Position numbers and translations under genes: made by a program | Assembly: GCF_014836875.1 (NCBI RefSeq) | Contig: NZ_JACSQC010000004.1 | Span: 310,001-374,000, forward strand | Origin: Arthrobacter pullicola | Lineage (GTDB): Bacteria > Actinomycetota > Actinomycetes > Actinomycetales > Micrococcaceae | Reading direction: 5' to 3' | Length of the DNA stretch: 64,000 nucleotides | Notes under the pieces: generated by a model | The model's database searches: none | Seen by the model: the letters and a program-made list of their open reading frames with translations, nothing else | What the model was told of the DNA's origin: nothing | Shown: positions 37,802-47,487 of the stretch, piece by piece | Layout: every line of letters starts with the position of its first letter | Position numbering within the stretch: the stretch's first letter is position 1

Positions 37802-39028
37802 ATGGATGCTGTGCGTATTGTCGAGGATGAGGTTCGCGAACTCATCCGCGTGCGCGGGCTGGATCCGGCGCGGCAGGTTCCCGAGGTCCGCCGGCTGGTC
37901 GAGGCAGCTGTCCAGGACTACGACGAACGCTCCCTCCTGGGGTCGCTCCCGGCCCTTGGCCAGCTGGACCAGGCGAGGAAGAGGGTGTTTGACGCCGTCG
38001 CCGGGTACGGTGCCCTGCAGCCTCTGCTGGACGATCCCACGGTGGAGGAGATCTGGATCAATTCCCCCGGTGAGGTCTATGTGGCCCGGGACGGGCGCTC
38101 GGAACTGACCGCCTTGAACCTCACGGCCGAACAGGTTCGTGACCTTGTGGAGCGGATGCTGAAGTCCTCGGGCCGCCGTCTGGATCTGTCTTCCCCCTTC
38201 GTGGACGCGGCCCTTCCCGACGGGTCCCGCCTGCACGTGGTGATTCCGGATATCACCCGCCGGCACTGGGCGGTCAACATTCGCAAGTTCATCGTCCGGG
38301 CCAGCCGCCTGGAGCACCTGGTGGAGCTCGGGACGCTCACCCCACAGGCAGCGCGGTTCCTGTCTGCCGCCGTTTCGGGCGGCCTGAATATCCTGGTCTC
38401 CGGAGCCACCCAAGCCGGGAAAACCACCCTGCTCAACTGCCTGGCCGCGGCGATCGGGGCCCGGGAGCGGGTGGTGACGGTGGAGGAGATCTTCGAACTG
38501 CAGCTGCCCCTGCGGGACGTGGTGGGCCTGCAGTGCCGTCAGGCGAACCTGGAGGGAACAGGCGAGATCCCGCTGCGCCGCCTGGTGAAGGAAGCCCTGC
38601 GGATGCGGCCGGACCGCCTGATCGTGGGCGAGGTACGGGAGGCAGAGAGCCTGGACATGCTGATCGCCTTGAATTCAGGCCTGCCGGGAATGTGCACAGT
38701 CCATGCCAACAGTGCGCACGACGCCGTCACGAAAATCTCCACCCTCCCGCTGCTTGCCGGTGCCAACATCTCCAGCAACTTCGTGGTTCCCACGGTGGCA
38801 TCCTGCATCGATCTGGTGGTGCACTGTGTCCGCAGCTCCACCGGGCGGCGGGAAGTCGGAGAGATCCTGGCGCTCGGCCGGAGGGTGGAAAACGGAATCA
38901 TCGAATCTTCCCTGCTCTTTCAGCGCGAGAACGGCCGGCTGGTTCCAAGCCTGACTTCACTTCCGTCGCCGGAAAAATTCGCCCGTGCAGGAATGAACCT
39001 CACAGAGCTGCTGGAGCCGGCCGCATGA
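37802..39028 (+). CDS. tadA: Tad pilus/type II secretion-like ATPase TadA (CpaF)
   Basis: A 408-residue secretion ATPase that powers Tad pilus assembly. Walker A is SGATQAGKTTLLNCL (about 201-215), the Asp box VVTVEEIFEL follows, Walker B is RLIVGEVREAESLDML (about 275-290) and the His box is GMCTVHANSAHDAV. A helical N-terminal domain (about 1-150) is normal for CpaF. The ATG at 37802 follows GGGGGAG. Its stop overlaps tadB by 4 bp, and tadB overlaps tadC by 4 bp, so the motor and both platform proteins are made as one coupled unit. Confidence 0.93.
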   Translation: MDAVRIVEDEVRELIRVRGLDPARQVPEVRRLVEAAVQDYDERSLLGSLPALGQLDQARKRVFDAVAGYGALQPLLDDPTVEEIWINSPGEVYVARDGRSELTALNLTAEQVRDLVERMLKSSGRRLDLSSPFVDAALPDGSRLHVVIPDITRRHWAVNIRKFIVRASRLEHLVELGTLTPQAARFLSAAVSGGLNILVSGATQAGKTTLLNCLAAAIGARERVVTVEEIFELQLPLRDVVGLQCRQANLEGTGEIPLRRLVKEALRMRPDRLIVGEVREAESLDMLIALNSGLPGMCTVHANSAHDAVTKISTLPLLAGANISSNFVVPTVASCIDLVVHCVRSSTGRREVGEILALGRRVENGIIESSLLFQRENGRLVPSLTSLPSPEKFARAGMNLTELLEPAA

Positions 39029-39879
39029 GCACCGTTGCGGGACTGACACTGGGCATCGGACTGTTCCTCATCTGGTGGTCCTGCTGGGCACTGCCGCCCC
39101 GTGCCGGAAAGCTGCGGCGCCCGGGAAAACTGGTGGACCTGCTGGCTGCCTCGGGGGTGTCCCGGGTATCCCCGGCAGGACTCATTGCCAGCAGCGGCAT
39201 CCTCGGAACGCTGGTCCTGCTGGTGGTGTGGCTGCTGACCGGGTCGCTGGTCATCGGCGCCTGTTTCGGTGTATTCGCCTGTGCCGTTCCGGTCACCGCG
39301 GTGCGCTGGCAGGCCCGCAGGCGCTCCGCGTCGCTGCTTGAACTGTGGCCGGATGCAGTGGACCACCTGCGTTCGGCGATCCGCGCGGGCTTGTCCCTGC
39401 CTGAAGCGCTGATCCAGCTAGGAGAGAACGGTCCGGAGGAACTGCGCGCCCCGTTTCGTGAGTTTGGGGCGGATTACCGGGCGGGAGGCCAGTTCGACGA
39501 AGCCCTGGGCAACCTCAAGGAGAGGCTGGCGGATCCGGTTGGTGACCGGATTGTGGAGGCGCTGCGGATTACGAGGCAGGTCGGCGGATCCGACCTCGGC
39601 CGGCTCCTTGGAACCCTTGCCGAGTTTCTGCGCGAGAACGCCAGGACCCGAAGCGAGCTCCTTGCCCGCCAATCCTGGACGATCAACGCCGCCCGGCTTG
39701 CCGTGGCGGCCCCGTGGATCGTCCTGATGCTCATGGCCACCCGCCCCGAGGCCGTGGCTGCCTACAACACCCCCTCGGGCGCTGGCGTCCTCGTCTCTGG
39801 AATGGTGATCTCGGTGGTCTGCTACCGCCTCATGCTGCGCATCGGTGCCCTGCCGCCCGATGAAAGGGTCCTGCGGTGA
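39025..39879 (+). CDS. tadB: Tad inner membrane platform protein TadB
   Basis: A 284-residue integral membrane protein of the type II secretion system F family. Hydrophobic segments are at about 5-20, 50-70, 72-90, 220-240 and 250-270, with the cytoplasmic GspF domain between (DAVDHLRSAIRAGLSLPEALIQL). TadB and TadC form the membrane platform turned by TadA. The ATG at 39025 overlaps the tadA stop; a longer open frame runs back inside tadA but would be spurious. Confidence 0.88.
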   Translation: MSTVAGLTLGIGLFLIWWSCWALPPRAGKLRRPGKLVDLLAASGVSRVSPAGLIASSGILGTLVLLVVWLLTGSLVIGACFGVFACAVPVTAVRWQARRRSASLLELWPDAVDHLRSAIRAGLSLPEALIQLGENGPEELRAPFREFGADYRAGGQFDEALGNLKERLADPVGDRIVEALRITRQVGGSDLGRLLGTLAEFLRENARTRSELLARQSWTINAARLAVAAPWIVLMLMATRPEAVAAYNTPSGAGVLVSGMVISVVCYRLMLRIGALPPDERVLR

Positions 39880-40811
39880 GCGCGGAGTGGCCGGCGGCAT
39901 TCCTTGCCGGAGCCGGACTCGGGATCGGACTATGGCTCACGGTTGTTCGGCTGCCCTTCCTCCGGCCCCGGACCTTCGCCGACCGCATCGCCCCGCAGCT
40001 GCGCGCCGGTGCCCATGGCTCACGCCTGCTCCAGCCTGCTGACGTTACTCCTTTCGGGCCGCTGGAACGGATCTTCCGTCCAGTGCTCCGCGACCTGGTT
40101 CTGAAACTGAACCGCCTCAACCCTGCTGCGTCGGCGCTGCACAAGCGGCTGGAGCGTTCGGGAAAACGGCTGACCGTCCTGGAGTTCCGCTCTGAGCAGC
40201 TGCTCTATTCAGCAGCCGGCCTGATGATTGGCGGGACGGGGGCCGTATGGCTGGCCCTCACCGGCCGTGTCTCGGTGCCCGGGGCAGCGGTCCTAACGGT
40301 AGCCGGAGGGATCCTGGGGTACCTGCTGCGCGACTATCTCCTAACCCGGGAGGTCACCCGGCGTGAGTCACGGATGCTGGCAGAGTTTCCCAGCCTTGCC
40401 GAGATGCTGGCTCTGGCCGTAGGCGCCGGGGAAAGCGCCGGCGGTGCGTTGGAAAGGATCACCAGGACGTCGCACGGCGAACTGGCCGGTGAATTCGAAA
40501 GGGTCCTGGCGGAAACCCGCTCCGGGGCTCCGCTGCTGGCCGCCCTGGCCAACCTCTCAAAGCGGACGCAGCTGGCCCCGCTGGCCCGGTTTGTGGACGG
40601 AATCTCAGTCGCGATCGAACGCGGTACCCCGCTCGCAGACGTCATGCGCGCCCAGGCACAGGACGTCAGGGACATCGCCAAACGCGAACTCATGGAAGAA
40701 GCCGGAAAGAAGGAAATCGCGATGATGGTGCCGCTGGTTTTTGGAGTTCTTCCGCTCACCGTCCTGTTCGCCATCTTCCCGGGCCTCGCCCTGCTGAAGC
40801 TCGGACTCTAA
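39876..40811 (+). CDS. tadC: Tad inner membrane platform protein TadC
   Basis: A 311-residue second platform protein with an N-terminal helix (about 5-20), a central pair (about 112-150) and a C-terminal helix (about 285-305). The GspF-type domain is marked by EFPSLAEMLALAVGAGESAGGALERI and RELMEEAGKKEIAMMVPLVFGVLP, a segment very typical of TadC. GTG start overlapping tadB. It ends 54 bp before the pilin-like gene. Confidence 0.88.
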   Translation: MSAEWPAAFLAGAGLGIGLWLTVVRLPFLRPRTFADRIAPQLRAGAHGSRLLQPADVTPFGPLERIFRPVLRDLVLKLNRLNPAASALHKRLERSGKRLTVLEFRSEQLLYSAAGLMIGGTGAVWLALTGRVSVPGAAVLTVAGGILGYLLRDYLLTREVTRRESRMLAEFPSLAEMLALAVGAGESAGGALERITRTSHGELAGEFERVLAETRSGAPLLAALANLSKRTQLAPLARFVDGISVAIERGTPLADVMRAQAQDVRDIAKRELMEEAGKKEIAMMVPLVFGVLPLTVLFAIFPGLALLKLGL

Positions 40812-40865
40812 CGGCCTAACCGCCGCCGCCCATGCGCCGCCCAAGAAAAGAAAGAAAGGGTTCCA

Positions 40866-41096
40866 ATGCAACCTCGATCCCAGATCCGCACCTTTCCGGT
40901 CCGGCTTGCCGCTAGCCTGCATTCCATACTGCTGGCGGCACTTCTACCGGACAAACCCGACCGTGAACGCGGGGATGTTCCCGGCTGGGTGATGATCACG
41001 CTGATGTCGGCCGTCCTGGTCGCGGCCATCCTCGCGGTTGCCCAGGAACAGCTCCTGACGCTCTTCCGATCCGCCATTGACCAGGTACGGCGCTAA
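40866..41096 (+). CDS. Small Flp pilin-like protein
   Basis: A 76-residue protein with a basic N-terminal leader of about 37 residues, then RERGDVPGWVMITLMSAVLVAAILAV: one hydrophobic helix (about 42-60) placed as in Flp-type prepilins, and a short basic tail. Cleavage by a prepilin peptidase would fall after Gly in ERG, but the mature protein would lack the usual Glu at +5. AAAGGG lies upstream of the ATG. Position between tadC and the TadE-like genes supports a role as the major pilin or pseudopilin. Confidence 0.7.
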   Translation: MQPRSQIRTFPVRLAASLHSILLAALLPDKPDRERGDVPGWVMITLMSAVLVAAILAVAQEQLLTLFRSAIDQVRR

Positions 41097-41538
41097 CTGC
41101 GGGCCCGCTGCGTCCGGCGGCCGGCGCCGGAACGCCGGGGAAGCCACCGGATCCGGGAGGCCAGATGAGGCGGGGTCCGCCGTCGTGGACTTCGTGCTGA
41201 TCGGTGCCCTGCTGACGGTGATCGTCGTCGCGGTGATTCAGCTGGCCCTGGTGCTGCACGTTCGCAATACGCTCATCGACGCGGCGGCATCCGGGGCCCG
41301 GTACGGCACGCTGGCGGACCGCAGCCCGCAGGATGGCGTGGAACGTACCCGCAGCCTTATCTCCGGAACGCTGTCCCCGGGTTTCGCTGACGATGTCAGC
41401 TACACCCGGATGGGGGACGGTGCGGCTGCCCTGCTTCAGATCCGGGTAACCGCCCCGCTGCCGGTGATCGGACTGCTGGGACCCAGCGGCGGAATCGAGG
41501 TGACCGGGCATGCTTACTGGCCTGACACAGCGGATTAA
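41077..41538 (+). CDS. TadE-like pseudopilin
   Basis: A 153-residue protein of the TadE family: a positively charged leader, then EAGSAVVDFVLIGALLTVIVVAVIQLALVLHVRNTLIDAAASGARYG, the typical pilin-like helix and following region, and a small external domain. The processing site GSAVVD has Asp where most TadE proteins have Glu at +5. The only usable in-frame start upstream is TTG at 41077, overlapping the pilin gene by 20 bp; it lacks a clear ribosome-binding sequence, so the exact start is uncertain. Downstream gene overlaps by 29 bp. Confidence 0.75.
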   Translation: MTRYGANCGPAASGGRRRNAGEATGSGRPDEAGSAVVDFVLIGALLTVIVVAVIQLALVLHVRNTLIDAAASGARYGTLADRSPQDGVERTRSLISGTLSPGFADDVSYTRMGDGAAALLQIRVTAPLPVIGLLGPSGGIEVTGHAYWPDTAD

Positions 41539-41968
41539 GGCCGCCGCTGCGGACGAGGACGAAGAGCGGGGGAGCGCCGTGGTGGAGTTCGTCTTCCTTG
41601 GCGTCCTGTTGCTGGTTCCGCTGATCTATCTCATTGTTGCCGCCGGCCAGGTCCAGGGCGCGGCGTACGCGGTGGTGGGGGCGGCAGACCATGCCGCGAA
41701 GGTTTACGCAGCCGCCGGGCCGGACGGCAGCCCCGAAGCCCAGGCCCGCGCAGCAGCCGAACTGGCACTTTCCGACTTCGGCTTCGACGATCCGGGTCTG
41801 GAGCTGGCTGTGTCATGTTCAGCCGCGTGCCATGCTCCCGGATCGACGGTCACCGTGACCGTGGCCTTCGATGTTCCCCTGCCGGCTGCCGCCGCAATTC
41901 CCGGTCTGGACCTGGCCCCGGTCCGGGTCGATGCCAGCTCCATGCAGGCAGTGGAACGGTTCGGATGA
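41510..41968 (+). CDS. TadE/TadF-like pseudopilin
   Basis: A 152-residue protein with a short charged leader ending EERG, then SAVVEFVFLGVLLLVPLIYLIVAAGQVQGAAYAV, the pilin-like helix with the canonical Glu at +5 after Gly. The external part (about 60-152) contains two cysteines (CSAAC) that may form a disulfide. It overlaps both neighbours in the operon and ends at the 4-bp overlap with the next gene. Confidence 0.78.
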   Translation: MLTGLTQRIKAAAADEDEERGSAVVEFVFLGVLLLVPLIYLIVAAGQVQGAAYAVVGAADHAAKVYAAAGPDGSPEAQARAAAELALSDFGFDDPGLELAVSCSAACHAPGSTVTVTVAFDVPLPAAAAIPGLDLAPVRVDASSMQAVERFG

Positions 41969-42432
41969 GGACGAAAAAGAAGGTATCGGAGGACGAGGCC
42001 GGGCAGGTAGGCGTGCTGATTATCGGCTACGTCCTGCTGGCGCTGCTGGTCATCACCGTTGTGACCGCAGCTTCCTCCGTCTACCTGGCGCATAAGAAGC
42101 TGTTGTCGGCAGCAGACGGCGCGGCGCTCGCAGCAGCAGACACGTTTTCGCTCTCGCAGGTGCAGGGGGCAGCAGCCGGCACCGGTGCTGCACCTGCTGC
42201 CGTGCTGGACTCGGGCGCAGTGACGGCAGCGGTTGAGCGCTATTTGGCGGACAGCGGGGCCGGAGAACGGATCAGTGCGCTGGGCATAGCTGCGGAGACG
42301 GGAACCACGGACGGCCGGACAGCCAGGGTGGTGCTCTCCGGCGTCGTTCATCCGCCGATCGTGAACTTCCTGGTGCCGGACGGGATACCCATCTCCGCCG
42401 AAAGCGATGCCCGGGCCCGGCTCACGCGGTGA
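41965..42432 (+). CDS. TadG-like (Rv3654c-type) secretion helper, pilus assembly
   Basis: A 155-residue protein with leader KKKVSEDEAGQ, one membrane helix (about 15-38, VGVLIIGYVLLALLVITVVTAASSVYLA) and an external region with the SAADGAALAAAD motif typical of TadG/flp-locus proteins. It lacks the pilin +5 Glu. The ATG at 41965 overlaps the upstream stop. This is the last gene of the tad operon; the convergent small gene follows 36 bp later. No prepilin peptidase (TadV) gene is in the window. Confidence 0.72.
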   Translation: MRTKKKVSEDEAGQVGVLIIGYVLLALLVITVVTAASSVYLAHKKLLSAADGAALAAADTFSLSQVQGAAAGTGAAPAAVLDSGAVTAAVERYLADSGAGERISALGIAAETGTTDGRTARVVLSGVVHPPIVNFLVPDGIPISAESDARARLTR

Positions 42433-42468
42433 AGCCGGCGGCGCGGCGAACGGCTGGAGGACGGGACG

Positions 42469-42774
42469 CTACGAGGCCTTGGCCTGTTCCTGCGGTGGAT
42501 AGTGGCTCCATCCGCCGTGGTCGATTTCCAGGAGCGCGCCGTCGCCGCCGAAGCACAGCGTCACCCGCTCGCCGTAGAGGTCGCAGGATGGGTCCGGACA
42601 GCGGTCGAGACGTGAACCCGCGTAGTCTGCCGCGGTGTACTGATCCCAGTCGTCGAGTTTGACGAGCGCCCAGGGATCGCCCTGGCCGGCCAGGTCTTCG
42701 AGCTCGCCGCGGCTGTACACCCTGCCGGGCTCCGGGTGGTGGACCGGGGAGGCGGATTCTGGTTGCCGGTTCAT
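42469..42774 (-). CDS. Small hypothetical protein, 101 aa
   Basis: An acidic, soluble 101-residue protein. It has RVYSRGELEDLAGQGDPWALVKLDDWDQYTAADYA, a Cys pair in CPDPSCDLYGERVTLCF that might bind a metal, and a C-terminal GGWSHYPP. I do not recognise a characterised family; similar small proteins occur in related genomes. The ATG at 42774 gives MNRQPE; AAGGAG lies 13 bp upstream, which is long, so a start at 42828 is possible. Monocistronic between the convergent tad operon and divergent prfB. Confidence 0.6.
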   Translation of the reverse strand: MNRQPESASPVHHPEPGRVYSRGELEDLAGQGDPWALVKLDDWDQYTAADYAGSRLDRCPDPSCDLYGERVTLCFGGDGALLEIDHGGWSHYPPQEQAKAS

Positions 42775-42962
42775 GGAAATGACGGTGCTCCTTTCACTCC
42801 GGTGTGCTTCTCTAACTGCGGTGCTCATTAACAGCGGTGTTCCTAATCCCTATGGACAGCACCAATGTACTCCCGGCCGCCGGCCTTCCCTGGTTCATCC
42901 CGGGTGCGTCGGACCGCGGCGCCCGGTCCCCGAACCGGGCCATGGCGTAGTCTGTAATCACC

Positions 42963-44081
42963 ATGGCAGAAATAGATTTTCCCGCAGAAATCCGCGCGCT
43001 CCGCTCGACGTTCTCTTCCATCGAAGACGTGTCCGACGTCGCAGCGATGAAAGAAGACATAGCTGAGCTGAGCGAAATGGCCGGCGAGCCCAACCTCTGG
43101 GATGATCCGGACGCGGCGCAGAAGATCACCTCCAAGCTCTCGCACCGCCAGAGCGCCCTGGAACGGCTGCAGAGGCTCGAGGCCCGCATCGACGACCTGG
43201 AAGTCCTCGTCGAGCTGGCCCAGGACGAGTCCGACGCCGACAGCAAGGCCGAGGCCGCTGCAGAGCTGGAATCGCTGCGCAAGGCGCTGTCCGAACTTGA
43301 GGTCGTCACGCTGCTGTCCGGCGAGTACGACGAGCGCGAAGCCGTGGTCACCATCCGGGCCGGTGCGGGAGGGGTGGACGCAGCGGACTTCGCCGAAATG
43401 CTCCTGCGCATGTACCTGCGCTGGGCTGAGCGCCATGGCTACCCGACACAGGTCCTTGACACCTCCTATGCCGAAGAAGCCGGCTTGAAATCCGCGACCT
43501 TCGAGGTGAAGGCACCCTACGCCTTCGGCACACTGGTGGTCGAAGCAGGCACGCACCGCCTGGTGCGGATCAGTCCCTTCGACAACCAGGGCCGCCGCCA
43601 GACCTCGTTCGCCGCCGTCGAGGTGATTCCGCTGATTGAAGCCACGGACCACATCGACATTCCGGACAACGAGATCCGGGTTGACGTCTTCCGGTCCTCG
43701 GGTCCGGGCGGGCAGTCCGTGAACACGACCGATTCGGCTGTCCGGCTCACCCACATTCCCACGGGCACCGTCGTCTCCATGCAGAACGAGAAGTCCCAGC
43801 TGCAGAACCGTGCAGCGGCCATGCGTGTGCTGCAGTCCCGGCTGCTGCTGCTCAAAAAGGAGCAGGAGGACGCCGAGAAGAAGGCGTTTGCCGGCGATGT
43901 GAAGGCCTCCTGGGGGGACCAGATGCGCTCCTACGTGCTGAACCCGTACCAGATGGTCAAGGACCTCCGCACTGAACACGAGGTCGGCAACACCTCCGCA
44001 GTGTTCGACGGCGAGATCGACGATTTCATCGACGCCGGCATCCGCTGGCGTGCGAACGGCAGCGTGTCCGCGCGGAAGTAG
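42963..44081 (+). CDS. prfB: Peptide chain release factor 2
   Basis: RF2 ends translation at UGA and UAA. The 372-residue protein has the SPF stop-codon recognition motif in [10 protein letters not shown] and the catalytic GGQ in [18 protein letters not shown]. Length is normal. Unlike E. coli prfB, the frame is continuous from the ATG at 42963, so no programmed +1 frameshift is needed. It is 151 bp upstream of ftsE, a linkage common in actinobacteria. Confidence 0.97.
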   Translation: MAEIDFPAEIRALRSTFSSIEDVSDVAAMKEDIAELSEMAGEPNLWDDPDAAQKITSKLSHRQSALERLQRLEARIDDLEVLVELAQDESDADSKAEAAAELESLRKALSELEVVTLLSGEYDEREAVVTIRAGAGGVDAADFAEMLLRMYLRWAERHGYPTQVLDTSYAEEAGLKSATFEVKAPYAFGTLVVEAGTHRLVRISPFDNQGRRQTSFAAVEVIPLIEATDHIDIPDNEIRVDVFRSSGPGGQSVNTTDSAVRLTHIPTGTVVSMQNEKSQLQNRAAAMRVLQSRLLLLKKEQEDAEKKAFAGDVKASWGDQMRSYVLNPYQMVKDLRTEHEVGNTSAVFDGEIDDFIDAGIRWRANGSVSARK

Positions 44082-44232
44082 CCATCGACGGGAACGTATC
44101 CCCGCCGGCGACACACCCGCGAAGGCTCTGCCCGCCGCGGCATTCCGCTGGCTATAGTCGAAAGGCCGGTTCCCTGCTCCCAAGCCCAAGGCCCTTGCCG
44201 TTCCGGTTCTTACGCGAGGGCATGAAACAGCG

Positions 44233-45057
44233 ATGATCACTTTCGACAACGTCACCAAGGTTTATGACCGCAATTCCAGGCCGGCCTTGAACTCGGTTAG
44301 CCTCGACGTCGACCGCGGTGAGTTCGTCTTCCTGGTGGGAGCATCCGGTTCCGGGAAATCCACCCTCATCCGCCTGGTGCTCAAGGAAGAGCACGCAACC
44401 CGCGGGACCGTTTACGTGGCCGGCTCCAATGTGGCCAAAATTCCCAGCTGGCGCGTACCCCGTCTCCGCCGCGGAATCGGCGTCGTCTTCCAGGACTTCC
44501 GCCTGCTCCCCAACAAGACTGTCTTCGCCAACGTGGCTTTCGCCATGCAGGTGATTGGCCGCAGCCGTGCCGTCATCCGGGAGACCGTTCCCGAAGTCCT
44601 GAAGACGGTGGGGCTGGAAGGCAAAGACCAGCGGCTTCCGCACGAACTCTCCGGCGGCGAGCAGCAGCGTGTGGCCATCGCCCGCGCCATTGTGAACAAG
44701 CCCGGCATCCTGCTGGCTGACGAGCCCACTGGAAACCTTGACCCCACCACTTCCCTGGGAATCATGAAAGTCCTGGACCGGATTAACCAGAACGGGACCA
44801 CCGTCGTGATGGCCACACACGACCACGACATTGTGAACGCCATGCGCAAACGGGTCATCGAACTGCGCAACGGCAAAGTGGTCCGTGACGAACGTGAAGG
44901 GATCTACTTGGCGACGGCGATGCAGCCCGTGGTTCCGGCAGCCGGTACCAGCCCGGTCCCGGCGCCGGACGGCACAGGTGCCGGCCCAGCCGGTGCTCCT
45001 GAGACCGTTGACGCCGTGAAACCCAACGGCCTGGCTGGTTCGGAGGCCGCAGAATGA
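44233..45057 (+). CDS. ftsE: Cell division ABC ATPase FtsE
   Basis: A 274-residue ABC ATPase: Walker [19 protein letters not shown] (about 36-53), signature [15 protein letters not shown] (about 138-152), Walker [15 protein letters not shown] and the switch [11 protein letters not shown]. Its first about 228 residues are the usual FtsE; a Pro/Ala/Gly-rich tail of about 45 residues follows and looks disordered. FtsE with FtsX controls wall hydrolases at the septum. The ftsX ATG overlaps its stop by 4 bp. Confidence 0.96.
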   Translation: MITFDNVTKVYDRNSRPALNSVSLDVDRGEFVFLVGASGSGKSTLIRLVLKEEHATRGTVYVAGSNVAKIPSWRVPRLRRGIGVVFQDFRLLPNKTVFANVAFAMQVIGRSRAVIRETVPEVLKTVGLEGKDQRLPHELSGGEQQRVAIARAIVNKPGILLADEPTGNLDPTTSLGIMKVLDRINQNGTTVVMATHDHDIVNAMRKRVIELRNGKVVRDEREGIYLATAMQPVVPAAGTSPVPAPDGTGAGPAGAPETVDAVKPNGLAGSEAAE

Positions 45058-45965
45058 GAATGGCCTTCGTGATGGGCGAGATCGGTTCCGGAATCCGCCG
45101 CAACCTCTCGATGGTTGTTTCGGTCATCCTGGTGACCTTCGTTTCCCTGACCTTCGTGGGGGCTGCGGGCCTCCTCCAGCTGCAGATCAACCAGATGAAG
45201 GGCTACTGGTACGACCGGGTGCAGGTAGCCGTGTTCCTCTGCGTTGACAATGACACTTCCCCCTCCTGCGCCTCAGGCGCGGTGACTGATCAGCAGCGAA
45301 GTGCGATTGAAGCGAAGCTGAATTCCGCGGAGTTCGAGCAGTACATCGACACCGTGCAGTTCGAAGATCAGCAGACCGCGCTGGGCCACTTCCGTGAGCA
45401 GTTCGCCAACTCGCCGATCGTGGACAGCGTGACCGCCGACCAGCTGCCGGAGACCTTCCGGGTATCCCTGGTGGATCCGGAAAAGTATGAAGTCATCAAT
45501 GAGGCCTTCTCCTCGATGCCAGGTGTCGAGTCCGTCAGCGACCAGCGCGAACTGTTGGAAAAGGTCTTCTCCTTTATGAACATCGCCTCGCTGGTGGCGC
45601 TGCTGATCGCTGTCCTCATGCTGGTCTGTGCGATCCTGCTCATCGCCACCACAATCAGGCTCTCCGCCTTCAGCCGCCGCAGGGAGACCGGTATTATGCG
45701 CCTGGTGGGTGCTTCCAAGGCGGTGATCCAGCTGCCCTTTGTGCTCGAAGGCGTGATCGCCGCACTCATCGGAGCCGTGCTGGCCTCCGGCACGCTGTGG
45801 GCCGTGGCGCACTTCTTCATCGGAATGCTGGCTCGCCAGTATCCCGCCACCGCCTTCATATCTGCACAGGAAGTACTCATACTGAGTCCGGTATTGCTGA
45901 TTCTTGGCGCGTTGCTGGCGGGCGTCTCCTCGCTGCTGACGCTCAGACGGTACATCAAGGTCTAG
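45054..45965 (+). CDS. ftsX: Cell division membrane protein FtsX
   Basis: A 303-residue permease-like protein with four membrane helices: about 22-44, then a large external loop (about 45-175), and helices at about 183-206, 232-255 and 275-297. The loop has a Cys pair ([10 protein letters not shown]) that likely forms a disulfide, and conserved [22 protein letters not shown]. It passes FtsE ATP hydrolysis to a wall hydrolase outside; the M23 peptidase encoded next is the natural candidate. Coupled to ftsE by a 4-bp overlap. Confidence 0.96.
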   Translation: MRMAFVMGEIGSGIRRNLSMVVSVILVTFVSLTFVGAAGLLQLQINQMKGYWYDRVQVAVFLCVDNDTSPSCASGAVTDQQRSAIEAKLNSAEFEQYIDTVQFEDQQTALGHFREQFANSPIVDSVTADQLPETFRVSLVDPEKYEVINEAFSSMPGVESVSDQRELLEKVFSFMNIASLVALLIAVLMLVCAILLIATTIRLSAFSRRRETGIMRLVGASKAVIQLPFVLEGVIAALIGAVLASGTLWAVAHFFIGMLARQYPATAFISAQEVLILSPVLLILGALLAGVSSLLTLRRYIKV

Positions 45966-46017
45966 AGTGTGGGCACTGGGAAAGGAAAGCTGAAAAGTTC
46001 CATGGAAAGTCTCGCCA

Positions 46018-47433
46018 ATGATTGACCGCCAGGTTCCGCGGCCGCCGCACGCCGCCCGATGGATGCGCCCTGCCAAACGGGGTGCCGCCGTCGTCTCCGC
46101 AATGGCGCTTGCCCTGGTTCTTGCCCTCAGTGCCAGCACCGCCAGCGCTGATGAACTCAGCGACCGCAAGGCCGCTCTGGATGCCGAGCAGCAGCGGGTG
46201 CAGGAACAGTACGAGTACCTTGGCGAGGATATTGCCAAGACCGTGGCGCAGCTGAATATCTACCAGAACGAAGAGCTTCCCGCCGCCCAGACAGTGCTGG
46301 CCGACGCCGAGGGCCGGGTGACGTCCGCATCAGCCAAGGTGGGTGCGCTGACTGACCGTGTAGCCCTCGCACAGGAAACCCGCAATACCATCGCCGCCCA
46401 GATCGCCGAGGATGAGAAAGCGCTCGACGAGACCCAGAAGGTGATCGGACAGATCGCCAGCCAGGCCTACAAGAGTGGAGGCGTGCCCTCGAGCCTGACG
46501 CTCCTTTTTGGTGCTGACGGGGCGGACAGCCTGACGGACACCATGGGGATGGCAGGGCAGGCACTGCGCGGACAGAACGCAGCCGTGGAGCGCCTGACCC
46601 AGCAGTCAGCCACCAACGTGAACTCTGAGGCGCGGCTGGCCGCGGTTGAAGAAGAAATATCCACGCTGAAGGCCCAGGCCGAAGAAGCGCTGAAGGCTGA
46701 ACAGAGCGCCCGTGACGAAGCGGCTGCGGAAAAGGCCAAGGTCGATGACCTGATCGCCAGCGCCGAGGCACTAAACAGCGAACTCGAGGCGCAGAAGCCC
46801 GTCGTCCAGGCGAAGCTGTCCTCCATTCAGTCGGAGCAGGCAGCTGTCCAGGCCGAGATCGCCGAGCGCCAGCGGATCATGCTGGAAGAAGCACGCCGCG
46901 CGGAAGAAGCCCGGATTGCCGAAGCGAACCGGGTAGCGGCCGAACAAGCGGCACAAAACAACCAGCCTGTACCACCGCCCCAGACCGTCGTGCCCACAAA
47001 CCCGTCCGCTTTCGGACTCCAGTACCCCGTCAGCGCGCCGGTGACCTCCGGGTTTGGCTGGCGCCCGACGCCGGCAGGCACCATCGATTTCTCCGGAACA
47101 GGCGGATACCTGCACTCCGGCATCGACTTCGGTGCACGCTGCGGAACCCCGATCTATGCTGCGGCTGCCGGTGAGGTGTGGCGATCGGACATGGGCGGCA
47201 CCGAGATGATTGGTACCGGAAACCGGATTGTGCTGAACCACGGCGTGATCGGAACCAGCGCCCTGGCGACGAACTACTACCATATGAGCAGCCGGGTCGT
47301 CTCGGCAGGACAGTGGGTCAACGCCGGACAGCTGATCGGCTATGTGGGATCCACCGGTAACTCGACCGGCTGCCACCTGCACTTCGAGACCATGCTCAAC
47401 GGCCAGCTCGTTAACCCCTCGGGGCTGCTCTAG
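46018..47433 (+). CDS. Coiled-coil M23 peptidoglycan endopeptidase, FtsEX-linked
   Basis: A 471-residue exported protein. A signal peptide (about 1-43, SASTASA) precedes a long coiled coil (about 45-300, rich in Ala/Glu/Gln heptads) and a C-terminal M23 domain (about 340-471). Zinc and catalytic residues are in HSGIDFG and HLHFE, with NYYHM between. The plan is that of EnvC/PcsB-type FtsEX partners, where the coiled coil contacts FtsX. Here the catalytic domain is intact M23, unlike the catalytically dead EnvC, so this enzyme may cut cross-links itself. It is 52 bp after ftsX. Confidence 0.92.
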   Translation: MIDRQVPRPPHAARWMRPAKRGAAVVSAMALALVLALSASTASADELSDRKAALDAEQQRVQEQYEYLGEDIAKTVAQLNIYQNEELPAAQTVLADAEGRVTSASAKVGALTDRVALAQETRNTIAAQIAEDEKALDETQKVIGQIASQAYKSGGVPSSLTLLFGADGADSLTDTMGMAGQALRGQNAAVERLTQQSATNVNSEARLAAVEEEISTLKAQAEEALKAEQSARDEAAAEKAKVDDLIASAEALNSELEAQKPVVQAKLSSIQSEQAAVQAEIAERQRIMLEEARRAEEARIAEANRVAAEQAAQNNQPVPPPQTVVPTNPSAFGLQYPVSAPVTSGFGWRPTPAGTIDFSGTGGYLHSGIDFGARCGTPIYAAAAGEVWRSDMGGTEMIGTGNRIVLNHGVIGTSALATNYYHMSSRVVSAGQWVNAGQLIGYVGSTGNSTGCHLHFETMLNGQLVNPSGLL

Positions 47434-47487
47434 GCCTACAATGGGTGTTCCGCATCCAGGATCCACCTTCCACTAAGGAGTTGAACC

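Noticed and set aside
42963-43080. Programmed frameshift in prfB
   Set aside because: The reading frame is continuous from the ATG with no in-frame TGA near codon 26, so no frameshift is needed.
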